Source: Pelargonium nanum (Eukaryota > Streptophyta > Magnoliopsida > Geraniales > Geraniaceae). Taken from it: 64,000 nt of DNA. The notes under the pieces were generated by a model. It saw nothing but the letters and a program-made list of their open reading frames with translations. It made no database searches and had not been told where the DNA came from. A program made the translations under genes and the position numbers. Positions 13,901 through 24,855 of the stretch are shown piece after piece. The stretch spans positions 1 to 64,000 of the forward strand of contig JAYMTF010000012.1 of the NCBI GenBank assembly GCA_036897485.1. Reading direction: 5' to 3'. The stretch's first letter is position 1. Each line of letters opens with the position of its first letter.

Positions 13901-16900
13901 CTGTATCTCAAAGTTTCCCTGCTGTTTTCAAAACCTAGTTTTGCATCACATAAGATGGACACTTGGGGCATGTGAAGCACCAAGATTTATCAGATGTTTT
14001 ACAACACCAACCAAGCTATTTTCAAAACAAAGTTGGGGTGTAAATGTGAAACTTATGAAACCCTTAGCAATCTCCTTATTTTGATATTCTTATTTAGTTC
14101 TGAAATACTCTTTTGCAAATTTAATATATAGATGCACAAACTTGAATTCTCATTTTTAATATATTTGCAGAAGCCTCTTGGATTACTCTCTCTATTAGAT
14201 GAGGAGTCTACTTTCCCAAATGGAACAGATTTGACATTCGCCAACAAGCTAAAGCAGCATCTAAATTCAAATTCTTGTTTTAGAGGACAAAGAGGCAAAG
14301 CCTTTACTGTCTGTCATTATGCAGGGGAGGTATTCAAATTGTCATTTACACACACTATATTGTTTTGTCTTAGACCGTTATAAGTTATAACTCATCCATA
14401 GCCACAGGGCACGTCAGTGTGGAAGACACTTCCCATTGATTAATTTTTAAGTGTTCACCCGAGAGCAGAAAGCTTGGGAAATATTAATTTTTGTTGATAT
14501 ATATATTATTTTAGGTTCAGTTGTTCTTGCTACCTGACTGCTTGATAGTTCCATTTGGTTTTCCACGCAGGTTATGTATGATACAACTGGATTTCTGGAG
14601 AAGAACAAGGACTTATTACACCTTGATTCTATTCAACTTTTGTCTTCATGCTCGTGCCACCTTCCTCAAATATTTGCGTCGAATATGCTTTCTCAATCTG
14701 AGAAGCCGGTAGTTGGACCTTTATATAAATCTGGTGGAGCAGTTTCACAGAAGCTAAGTGTAGCAACAAAATTTAAGGTGCATTTACTATCCACTTTCTA
14801 CATGTACCCAACTTCGGATATTATGTGCTTATTAGCATTCATAATTCAACTATTTTATCTCTATGTATGTTCAGTTTATTTTAAACAATAAATTTTGATT
14901 AGGTAAACAAAAATTCCCTATACCGAACAAGAATTAATAATATTGACCCAAATAATATGCAGAATGACTTATATTGTACTTGAACAATTTTGAATTTTAG
15001 AAAATAGAAAGTTGTCTATCAATTTGATTCATCTGCTTGTTCTTCTTTTCTAACTATATTCAGAGTCAACTATTTCAACTGATGAAACGCCTAGAGACCA
15101 CCACACCACATTTTATACGCTGTATCAAGCCCAACAACATGCAATCTCCTGGATTGTATGAGCAGGGTCTCGTACTGCAGCAGCTGAGATGTTGTGGAGT
15201 CCTCGAGGTGGTTCGTATATCGAGGTCTGGCTTTCCTACCAGAATGTCTCACCAGAAGTTCGCCAGGAGGTAAACGAAAACATAGCTACACATATATTGC
15301 AGATACGTACTTCAATATTTTGGGTTGTGGTGGTGACGGTTGGTGTTCTGAATCTTAAATTAGGTATGGTTTTCTGCTGTTGGACAACACATCTCAGGAT
15401 CCACTTAGTGTTTCAGTTGCGATTCTGCATCAGTTCAATATTTTGCCTGAGATGTTTCAAGTTGGCTACACAAAGTTGTTTTTCCGCCCTGGACAGGTAA
15501 AATATCGTTTCTTGTTGGCTTGTGTCCTAGAGCTTGCTCTAGAAGAGAACGTTAGTTGGGGTGTGTGGCTTTCCGAGTTTCTTCCAATTTGGCTATCATA
15601 TAATGTTTAATAAAGGAAATTTCTGCAGATTGGGGTTCTTGAGGATACCAGGAACCGTACCCTCCATGGAATTTTACGAGTGCAAAGCTGCTTAAGAGGG
15701 CACCAAGCTCGCCGACAAGTCAAGGCACTTAAGAAAGCAATTACCACTCTTCAGTCATGTATGTTGTTTTGGTTAAAAACTAGTTCTAATACTCTTAACA
15801 AGAACTAAACTTCTAGAAGGATTGGGAATAATTTGTCTGAATCTCTTCATTCAGTTGTCCGAGGAGAGAATGCCAGAAAAGAATATGCGCTCTTTGTACG
15901 TAGACACAGAGCTGCTGTTCTTATACAGAAGGAGATTAAATCCAGGATTGCAAACCGAAAATTCAAGGACATTCATGATGCTTCAATTGTGATACAGTCT
16001 GGTAAATTTTAAAAACTGTGAAACAAGAAAATTTTCTACTCATTTGCATCTCCGAGATATGAGTTAATGCACTGGAGTCCGGACATCAAATGTAGCTGCT
16101 TTTGCTGATCTTCCCATTGTACCCTGGCTGGCTTGGGATATATTTTTCCAACATTTTGATAATTACTACTATTTGCTGTGTAGTTTCTCTGATTGTGCCA
16201 TCTATCTTGCAGTAATTCGAGGCTGGTTTGTGAGAAGATGCTCAGGAGATATAGGATTAATGAAATCTGGGAGTGCTAAGGTACTATCTAACTCCACTAT
16301 ACAATAAATCTCTTTTACACTTGCGCGCTGGCAATTTAGGACACCATATGAGTGTGTTTGGGCTCAGTTTATCTATAATCGTGTCGTGTTTGTGTTGGAT
16401 ATGTGCAACACGCACGACACATTGCACAATTAATACTATTGAATCATAGCGTAGATTAATCACTTTCTCACTCACATCCCTACCCCTTTCGTTCAAACCT
16501 ATTGCGTTGAAGGTAAGAGAGTGGAAACAGAGAATGAGAGCAGCATCAACTGCAACGCGCCTCATCTCTCATTTGAGGAGGCAAAACCGACATGAGCATG
16601 ACACGTGTTGTCGTGTTAGTGTTGACCCATGTACCACATATTTGGCCTATGACACGACACATCAACACGAATTGCAGCTCTAGATACACTCCCAATCTTC
16701 ATTCTGTCAAATCTCCTGAAGCTTAGGAAAAATTGAAAGAATAAATGTTGTAGCGCAACTGATATCATGGATGATTTTGAATTTCCGAAACAGGACAACG
16801 AGCCAGAAGAAGTGCTGGTGAAGTCATCAGTGCTTTCTGAACTACAGCGGCGGGTTCTCAAAGCTGAGGCTGCGCTGAGAGAGAAGGAAGAGGAGAACGA

Positions 16901-17459
16901 CATCCTCCATCAACGCCTCCAACAATACGAGTCTCGTTGGTCCGAATACGAACTAAAGATGAAGTCAATGGAAGAAGTGTGGCAAAAACAAATGCGATCA
17001 CTTCAATCCAGTCTCTCCATTGCCAAGAAGAGCCTTGCCATTGACGACTCAGAGAGAAACTCCGATGCATCAGTGAATGCGAGTGAGGACAGGGACTGGG
17101 ACACAGGAAGTAACTACAAGAGTGTTGAGAGCAATGGGAATGGGATGATGAGACCAATGAGTGCCGGCTTGAGTGTAATAAGCCGGTTGGCTGAGGAATT
17201 TGAGCAGAGGAGTCAAGTTTTTGGCGACGATGCCAAGTTCCTGGTTGAGGTAAAGTCGGGTGTAGTGGAAGCAAGTTTGAACCCTGATCGGGAGCTTCGA
17301 AGATTGAAGCAAATGTTCGAGGCGTGGAAGAAGGATTACGTGGGAAGATTGCGTGAAACGAAGTTGATTTTGAACAAACTTGGAAATGAAGAAATTGGCA
17401 GTGACAACAAGGTGAAGAAGAAGTGGTGGGGAAGGAAGAACAGTTCGAGGATGAGCTAG
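7817..17459 (+). CDS. Class VIII unconventional myosin (ATM1-like), 1,169 aa
   Basis: An actin-based motor; plant class VIII myosins act at plasmodesmata, the cell plate and endocytic sites. There are 23 coding exons: 7817-8173, 8606-8707, 8794-8937, 9036-9186, 9309-9336, 9924-10089, 10245-10308, 10428-10441 (14-nt microexon), 10533-10617, 11068-11171, 11258-11396, 12074-12192, 12743-12895, 12980-13069, 13438-13515, 14171-14329, 14571-14777, 15064-15269, 15364-15496, 15629-15758, 15855-16001, 16213-16280, 16794-17459. Seen in order: a Ser-rich N-terminal extension (1-119), an SH3-like segment (NLQAWIQL), P-loop GESGAGKT (about 262-269), switch I NDNSSRF (310-316), switch [10 protein letters not shown] (about 534-541), actin-contact HFIRCIKPN (about 736-744), IQ motifs (about 840-945), and a short coiled coil ([18 protein letters not shown]) rather than the long tail of class XI. 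The C-terminus is basic ([10 protein letters not shown]). Introns carry repeats but every junction keeps frame. Confidence 0.96.
10428..10441 (+). other. 14-nt microexon of the myosin gene
   Basis: Flanked by TGAACAG on the left and GTAATC on the right, it supplies the last two bases of a Phe codon plus LLEK. The frame on both sides closes only if it is included: IQT-F-LLEK-SRVVQ, a standard myosin motor sequence. Confidence 0.9.
10923..10977. repeat. Compound microsatellite (CT)n(CA)n
   Basis: A run of CT pairs passes directly into a run of CA pairs within myosin intron 9. Likely length-variable between individuals. Confidence 0.95.
11481..11546. repeat. 33-bp exact-length tandem duplication in myosin intron 11
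   Basis: Units 11481-11513 and 11514-11546 both start GAGATCAAGTTTGCAAAACG and end GGTT, with two or three differences. Confidence 0.9.
13782..13839. repeat. 29-bp tandem duplication in myosin intron 15
   Basis: Two adjoining units begin GATTGCTTTAATTT and end ATTAATTTAGTGAA; they differ at one base. Confidence 0.9.
16322..16682. mobile_element. hAT-like MITE in the last myosin intron
   Basis: Left end GCGCGCTGGCAATTTAGG and right end CGAATTGCAGCTCTA match the inverted ends of the family. The flanks TTTACACT (16314-16321) and GATACACT (16683-16690) agree at 6 of 8 positions, as expected for an old 8-bp target duplication. The interior has the family's CGTGT/ACACG motifs. No coding capacity. 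It fills most of intron 22 and starts 41 bases after the donor. Confidence 0.8.
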
Positions 17460-17471
17460 GAGCTTACAAGG

Positions 17472-17707
17472 TAGAGCTGACAATTCAGGTTTCAGGTTGG
17501 ATATAAGTCGGGTTTACAGGTTTGGGATGGCTTACAATTCGTGTTTCAGATCAAATCTGAGTCGGGTTTTCCCGTTTGTGATGAAAAAACTCTCATCCAA
17601 CCCCGACCCGAAACGAAAGTTGATTGGGTATATGTTATGCGAATTGAACCTGCAAAAATGTAGGTGGAATTTTGGATGATAGGTTCGGGTTCAAATTGTC
17701 AGCTCTA
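17472..17707. mobile_element. hAT-like MITE just after the myosin stop codon
   Basis: Inverted ends TAGAGCTGACAATTCAGG and CAAATTGTCAGCTCTA. Flanks TTACAAGG and TTCGGAGG agree at 5 of 8 positions. It starts 12 bases after the myosin stop, so it probably lies in the 3' UTR. It belongs to the shorter sequence type with GGGTTT and CGGGT motifs, like the copy at 36828. Confidence 0.8.
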
Positions 17708-18501
17708 TTCGGAGGTATGTTTGTTCGGTTTTGTAAGTTTATACTGTTACTTTGAGGGCGGGAAATTCTTTGAGTAGTGAAATTTGTGGAGAGTTTTCTT
17801 GCTACGATTACACTCAATTTGTTAACTACTTGAGAGGACTCTTTATCCAAAGATTAAAATATATGTATATTAATTTAGTATTACGAATTTACACTATTGT
17901 CCACGAATACAATGAAATGTCATGTTTGTCCTCAAATAAAGCTAGCAAATATGCTTTCGTGTTGGAAAGACTTACATCCGAACCTGACCCACAAGATTGT
18001 GAGTTTCGTATTGCAAGTCGGGTTACCCTATAACTTAGTGCTACTTCGGGTTTCATATATTGGGTATTGAGTATTTTTGTGGATGTAATGCAGACCGGGC
18101 AAGCATTTAAACCCGAACAAACCTACTTTCTCTTTTCGACTGCTTTTAAGTCAGACATTTCCAACACAAACTCGAAAAACGCATCTAATTCAAAATCCGA
18201 AGAGTCTATTTTATACAACCTGAGTCCTGAACACATAAAAATGTGGGTCAAAATTGTAAGTTCAAATAGGGTGGAATAAATGTTGTTTGGCACAAAAACA
18301 AGTGTGTTCAATGGGTGAATAGGAATAGCAATATGATGGATAGGTAGGATCAGATTTGGAGAAGCAGACAGAGAGTGGAGCAAAATTGCGAAAGCAGAAG
18401 AGGACGATGAAGAAGATTTCAACTGTAGAAATGGAGACACACAGACAGAGAGTCGCAGGTTGTTAACGTCGTTACCTTAACCGAAACCGAAATCTCTTAC
18501 A

Positions 18502-21500
18502 ATGTTGTTGTCTGGCGGCGGCGGCGGAGGGTCTCGTATTGCTCACCACTTTCGAGAATGTGACCACCACTGCTTCAGACCTCTAGGGTTTCGAATTCGC
18601 CTCTCTTCTCCGCCGTCGCCGCACAACCGGTTCTGTGGCTCCGTCCTCCGCCACCGCCTGCAGCACCGAGGAATGTCCTCTGCCTCCATTCTGCATTCCA
18701 AATCCTCCGGCGAAATTCCCGATTGCTTCAGGTAAATCGCCTGTAGCTTAGATTCGCTTGCAATTGTGTGCTCTCTTTTTTTCTCTAGTTGATTCAGATT
18801 GTGTTGTAATTGGTCATGAATTCGTGAAATGAAGCAGTAGAGAAGGGAGAGTTTTGATTTTTAAGTGAAGAAAGAGAATGTTGTAGTTTCAATTCACAAT
18901 GAACCTCAGTTATGTGTATTGTGGTGAATTGTCATGGGAAAGGGTAAATTTGCTCAGCTTCTGTTTCTTTGCTCTATAAACAATACATTGTTTTTTTGTA
19001 GTTTTGGCTTACAATTGTCCTCTAAAGACATTATATTCTTTTTGGTAGTAATTGTAGCTGTAGCTTATATTCACTTGCAATTGTTTGTGTTTTTTTCTCT
19101 AATTGTTTCGGTTTCTGTTGTAATTGGTTGTGTATTCTTGAAATGATGGAGTAAGGGAGAGAAAGTCTTGATGTTTAATTGAAGAAAGAGGCTTATGTGG
19201 TTTCCATCCACAATGAACCTTTGTTTTGTGTTTTGGTTTTGATTTATGGTAATTTTCATGGGAAAGAGCAATTTTTGCTCAGCTTCTGTGATGTAAGTAT
19301 AATACATTCTTATTTGTAAATTCAGCTTAATTTGGCTACTGACTAGGTATAGTTTTGTGGTTTTTCATCATTTAGACAAGACGTTTGAGATTATTCCTAC
19401 GCACAATGCAGTTCTTGAGTGATACCGACTATAATAGCATTCATTTTCATAACTGGATTCTTAATTGTTGGTCATGATTTGAGATAAAATCGACCACTTT
19501 TGGATGTGGTATGTTTCTGCGTATGTGTGTTGTTGCATGTGTTTCTTATTCTATGTGTTTGGTCAACAATCTGATTGCTCTTTTGTCTTCAAAGCCAACG
19601 AGAAGATGACCACAAGCTTTCTTCTGAAGAATTATCCTCAGTGGCAGGTTACTTTTTAATTCTTCTCAATTTTTCTGTTTATTTGCTTTTTATGTGGGTT
19701 GTTATATGTTACCATTGAATTTGTTAAAGAAATTAAGATGTTTCATTTTCTGTAAGAACGTTCATCGGCATTCGGTTTGGTTAAATTCTTTCCAATTGTT
19801 GGTTTCAATGCTAAATCATACTCCCTCACTCCCTAAATGAGTGTCATGTTTGTCTAGAGTTTTTGTCCCAAAATAAGTCTCCTCTATCCTTTTTAGAAAG
19901 TTAGTTATGCATAAATTACCAATAGTATCCCTATAATAAGTTAATTAATATTCCTTGACTTTGATACAACACATGTCCGTTGGGATATAACATATAAGAG
20001 GAAATGCACAACTCTACTCCTTAATTTTTTCTCAAAAAGGAAACAAAGACACTTATTTTGGAATGGAGCCTGGAGGGAGTATCTTATTTCACCATGTTAG
20101 CTGTCATAAGCATTGCTGAATTCTTAGCAAAGCTATTTTCCCCCACTGTAACTGTTAACCTCTTTTTGTGCTAACTGTGCTAATGAGGTTTCTGAATGTT
20201 CAGATCTATTTTTGTACAAGAATCATTAGTTTGATTTCCAGTTTTCTTTTGCAATTAAGTACATATGAATCAGTGTGTATTGGATTGTTGCATTGTCCTG
20301 TTAGTTATATTGATATAATGTTTATTTGTGGAGTTCTTAAGTGCTTAGTTGCATTCATATTAACTGATTTGATCTCCATCTGTGAAGTTAAAATAAAGAC
20401 GACTTCACTATTATGAAGGAAGAATCAACATTTTGAAACTATCTTTGATAGAGAGGGAAAAAAACTTGGTCAAAACGTGTCATTTGGAATTTGGGGAATT
20501 GCTTTGGCAATCTCAGAAACAGTCAGCTGTGTATCTTTTACAAATAATCTATATGTGCCTGTGTTTTGTTGACTTTGGCCTTTCTGCTTTGCTTTCACTG
20601 TTTTAGAGAACGAACACACGGGCTGTTTAACGGCACACCATTTTTTTGTCATTTTTTTTACAACCCATGCAAATAGTTTCTATCTAATGTTTTGGTCATC
20701 AATCATACAGGAGGGATTGTAGCTCTGGGGAAGTTTGATGCTCTTCACATTGGTCATCGTGAACTGGCAATTCAAGCATCTAAGGTCGGAGTTCCATTTC
20801 TTCTATCATTTGTAGGGATGGCTGAAGTACTCGGTTGGGAGCCTAGGTACATTGATGCTTTTTCTTACACTACTATCAATTAATATTCAAATGTTTTCGG
20901 TTTCGCGCCCTTGCAATATGGGAAACATGCCAAATGCTTGTTTCCTTATACTTGAACTCTGAAAATCTCAGATTTTTTTCTTCTCCTTTTGTGCCTTGTT
21001 TCCTCCTGTCCGTTCCGCTGGGTTTTAAGGGTCAGTATTGCCCTAGGTTGTGTCGAGAATCATCCTTATTGGAGTGAAATCCCGAGAACTTAAAGCATTT
21101 TTTTTTTGTTTCGAAATTTCACTCATCTTGTGTAATGTGGACACACTCTTGCTTTCACAGATAAGGCTCTTTCTGATATGTAAGTTTCTCTAAACAGGGC
21201 TCCGATAGTTGCCAAATGCGACAGGAAGCGGGTTCTTCACTCTTGGGCGCCATATTGTGGTGACGTGGCCCCAAAAGAGTTTGAGATAAACTTTTCAAGT
21301 GTTCGACATCTCAGTCCACGTCTATTTGTCGAGAAGCTGTCAAAGGAGCTTGGAGTCTGTGGCGTTGTAGCCGGTAATGTACACAAAACCATGTTTCTTC
21401 TTAGGTAGCTTCTGGAATCAATAATTGAAACAGGAATGAGATTCTCATTTCCGTTTCAAATTTTTAAACCAAACGCTACCTTCGTTCTATTGATAAAAAT

Positions 21501-22104
21501 GTAACTCCGTGATATTGACAAGGGTCTATATGTATCCATGGCAGGTGAAAACTACCGGTTTGGATACAAAGCAGCCGGCGATGCATCAGAGCTGGTAAGG
21601 CTGTGTTCGGAGTATGGCGTTGGTGCGTACATAATAAAATCAGTAATGGACAAGAACCAAGATTTAAAAGACCTAGGGTCAGGTTCAATAGATAAAAAAG
21701 AGCGAGGTCAAGTGTCGTCCACACGTGTCCGCCATGCCCTAGCTGTAGGAGATATGAAATATGTGTCGGAGCTCCTAGGTCGGAACCATAGGCTTATACT
21801 GATGGCGAAAGACTTGGAAGGGTTGAGAATGAGAAGCGAGAGTAGTAAACATATAGTGACGGTTCCTAGGTCTTGGCTGCTAAATTTAGCGCCGAAGGAG
21901 GGTTTGTACGAGGATTGTAGGGTATTTTGGGGAGAGGAAAAGAATGAAGAAGTGAAAATATCATGTAGAGTAGAGATTGAGAGGAGAGAGATCCATATGG
22001 TAGTAGATGAGATGGAAAGTATATGTAATTTTTTTGATAAACCTCAAGAAATGCCACTCTTGGGTATTGAATTTGGTCATTTGGAAGTTGGTGATTGTGT
22101 ATAG
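18502..22104 (+). CDS. RIBF: FAD synthetase (FMN adenylyltransferase), plastid type, 384 aa
   Basis: The enzyme joins AMP from ATP to FMN to give FAD. Exons: 18502-18731, 19595-19647, 20711-20846, 21198-21373, 21545-22104. The adenylyltransferase fold shows the HIGH motif (residues 107-110, in [15 protein letters not shown]) and the SSTRVR motif (256-261), both typical of RibF-type nucleotidyltransferases. The first 77 codons are rich in Ser, Arg and His with few acids, fitting a chloroplast transit peptide, as in Arabidopsis RIBF1 and RIBF2. The tail after residue 261 is short and lacks a recognisable riboflavin kinase domain, which matches plant enzymes that do only the second step. Which of the two paralogues it matches cannot be told. 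Intron 1 holds a 317-bp tandem duplication; intron 2 holds a Stowaway-like element. Confidence 0.93.
18741..19330. repeat. Tandem duplication of about 317 bp inside FAD synthetase intron 1
   Basis: Unit one starts at 18741 and unit two at 19058, both with CTGTAGCTTA and then TT(C)CACTTGCAATTGT-like text. Shared blocks follow in the same order: GTTGTAATTGGT, GTGAAGAAAGAG/TTGAAGAAAGAG, CACAATGAACCT, TCATGGGAAAG, TTTGCTCAGCTTCTG, AATACATT and a closing GCTTA. Identity is high but not perfect, with small gaps. Unit two is followed by unique intron sequence. Confidence 0.85.
19821..20079. mobile_element. Stowaway-like (Tc1/mariner) MITE in FAD synthetase intron 2
   Basis: Left end CTCCCTCACTCCCTAAATGAG and right end ATTTTGGAATGGAGCCTGGAG then GGAG are inverted versions of each other, and each border is next to TA, the mariner target. 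Length is 259 bp, almost the same as the related copy at 48947. Confidence 0.8.
21404..21480. mobile_element. Short Tourist-like MITE in FAD synthetase intron 4
   Basis: Starts GGTAGC after TTA and ends AAACCAAACGCTACC. Internal ATGAGATTCTCATTTCCGTTTC is family text. Only 77 bp long, so internally deleted. Confidence 0.65.
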
Positions 22105-23680
22105 TTTGAGAAAAGTAAACTATACACACACATGAATAATGTGGCTTCATTGATGAATTGTTGTTTACATGTTACCTATTGGAATTGCTAGCAATTGTTG
22201 TTGGTGAGTTTGAGAGATTTTTTTTTTATTTTTTATTTTGGGTTGTGACTTGGAGTATGGGAGAAGAAAGGGCAGCAATTTATGAAATGGATTGGCAAAT
22301 GACTTCTTTTAATGGGCCCCCAACCCATAAAGTAGGGTTTTTTTCTTCTTCTTTTCTAGAAGGAAGTTATGTTATGTGGGTTGACTTTTTTTATTAAAAA
22401 TAAAAAAATTAACAGAGTACCTAACAAAGATAACTGATCTTTATCAGAATAAATTCTTACCTCTACCAAGTAGGATTTGTGATCTTAGGAGCTATTGTGT
22501 TTGGTTTAGAATTTTGACAATTTGGGTTTTGAGCCGATTTTACTCGGAAAATATCACCCAAATTCAACATGCAAAAAGCGCGATTTTTGGGTCGCGGGTT
22601 TTATGCAGAATGTGTGAATTATTATAGAGTTTCTCGAACTGGCATATATGTTTTCTTAACTTTTTCAGTTTATTTTATGCCATCCAAAATTTACAGTTTG
22701 TACACTATCCAATGAACACTGAAAACTTGACATGATTTTTTTTCAGTTCAGGACCTGTCTAACATCGAGTTGTGTCAAATTTCTCAAATTCGACTCGAAA
22801 CTCAATTGTTCCTTCTAGATTTGGTGGGGATGGAATATCCTGTGCAGTATAATTCCCATACCCTGTAATGTAATGTAATGAGATAAGATTGAGAACAGAG
22901 AATTGGAATATTCTTTGTGAAGAGAGACACACGCACCGACCAAGCATCTTCTCTCCATAACTTGTGGGACAATTTGACATTACCCAACCTTAACCTTTTT
23001 CTATGGACAAATAAAGCACAGCCACTTGTGTATACAATGTTGTGGATCTTGTGGTAGCGTAAGCATATTTTATGGCATCAAACATGTCATACAACAAAGT
23101 GGGAACCCACTTTTATCACTAAGCCTGAACAAATAGACATCTTAATTAATTGTACCATGCAAAATAACCCGCAACCAGATAAATATTTGAGCTCTTTTTT
23201 AACCGTCCGTTTAGGTTAGAGTCTAAATTCGGTCCACCACTCATTTCACTTACAAAATTGAGTCTCGAACTCTGAATCATTATTAATCTGACACGATAAT
23301 ATTCAACTTAAGCCGATAAAATTGATATTTAGTATTGTCTAGTTACATGTTAGAATACCCAAAATTTCAATCATGATTGATTGAGAGACGGACGAAATGG
23401 AAACGGGCGGGCGCGAGTATGAGTATTAATTGATGATGTGGTATCCTCTCATGGGCTATAGTTTATTAGCTGAAGGTCTAAGCAATAAACCATGGCTGAG
23501 ATTATTTTTTCTCTACGTGTTAACTTTCACACCAATAAATATGCGAAAGTCAGTCCATGATTATTGTTTTTCTCTCTTTTTTTTTAATAAAAAATAAATA
23601 AGAGGTTTAAGTAGCAAATAAGAAGTGTTATTTGTCAATTTGTGATGAATTGGTTTGATACAATTGGTTGGTTTTGTTTC
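22105..23680. other. Spacer between FAD synthetase and the TMEM53-like gene
   Basis: No gene seen. The stretch from about 22512 (TTTTGACAATTTGGGTTTTGAG) looks like a worn left end of the hAT-like family. The last part should hold the promoter of the next gene. Confidence 0.5.
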
Positions 23681-23689
23681 CATATAAAA

Positions 23690-24855
23690 GAGGAGACGAC
23701 AGAGGAACCAATGTTTCTCCTAAAAACGCCCATCCGATTCTCTTTCTGCTCTCGTCTTCTCTTCCATTTTTCAAGGTCAGTCCTTTCTTTTCCTTCTTCT
23801 CTCTCTCTCTGTTCCTATCTTCATTGATTCATTCATTGATTCATTCCCTCTGCATTGCAATTTCACCTTCTCTCTGTAACTGGAATTGCATTAGCAGAAC
23901 AAAAGCTCCATTTTTTCCCATTGATTCGACTTTGGGCATTGCTTGATTGGTTAGGTTAGCTTCTGGAACTCAAACTGAAACAACCTATCTAGGGTTTAGG
24001 GTTTCAATTTTAGGACCATGAACCCTCCAAAATCTATTTCCTTTTTCATATTTGTTTATTTGCTCTCTCTCTCTCTCTCTCTTTTTGACCATCTCAATGC
24101 TCTTTAGTTCTCTTTGCTGTTGCTCTCAGTATAAATAAACTGATTGCCCATGTCATTCTCTCATTTCAAGCATGCCCCATTTATAAAACTCTAAAAAAAA
24201 AAATCTTTTTTTAATTGAGAAATAGGATCTTGCTCTCTATTTTATTTGTTTCTCTATAGAATATGTTACGAGCAAAAGTTGAACCAATGAGTAGACGACA
24301 TGTCATGAATTAATACTCTTACCCGTTCCAATGAATTTGTGTCATATGTTATTTGCTGTTGTTTTATTAATGTTGTTCACCTCATTGACTGCTAGTTAGA
24401 TGATCTTCAACTGTGACATTGAAGGCCATGTTTTACTTGTAATTCATCCCTTTTCTTTTGTTTGACTCGTCTATGCTACTCTTTGTTTCCTTGCAGGGAC
24501 CTCCTTAGGCAGCTTCTTGCTCTGTTGCCCAATACATAGAAACGGTCGGGCTGTCAAATTACTTGACAGCCCGATTTTTTTAAACAAATAGCTAACCAGG
24601 TTAGACTCAAACAACATATGTCTCTATTATATATTATATGCTTTAACATGCTCTTCTTTTTACTCTATCTAATTAACAGCGTGTTTTTCACGTGTCTATT
24701 GCTTTGTATTGTGGTCCTCTTTCTCATAATTTATTAATCTTGTGCACATTTCATTTTGCAGGTGCTTCTCCTTGTTCCAAGTTTTGGCTTTATGCTTTAC
24801 TGGGTCCTTATTATATTTCAGTTGGCATGAAAAGTTGTTTTTCTGTATATACAAT
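23690..24855 (+). promoter_or_regulatory. Spliced 5' leader of the TMEM53-like gene with upstream ATGs
   Basis: Likely leader exons: one ending at 23775 (TTCAAG|GTCAG), one at 24497-24599 (TTGCAG|GGACC to AACCAG|GTTAG), and one from 24762 (TTTTGCAG|GTGCTTC) to the start codon. In the last, an ATG at 24792 opens a 12-codon frame ending at 24830, and an ATG at 24827 opens a 21-codon frame that runs past the main start and ends at 24892. Such frames often lower translation of the main one; here that is inference. Confidence 0.5.
24546..24574 (+). other. Perfect 12-bp hairpin followed by a T run in the leader
   Basis: TCGGGCTGTCAA, a 5-base loop ATTAC, then TTGACAGCCCGA, then seven T. It falls inside the predicted second leader exon (24497-24599). 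It could be a regulatory RNA hairpin or a remnant of a small inverted-repeat element. Confidence 0.8.

Noticed and set aside
16858-17274. Open frame antisense to the last myosin exon
   Set aside because: Mirror of a strongly coding exon; the sense frame explains the openness.
24546-24580. Hairpin plus T run read as a bacterial-type terminator
   Set aside because: The setting is a spliced plant gene, where such terminators do not act for RNA polymerase II. Kept only as an RNA hairpin.
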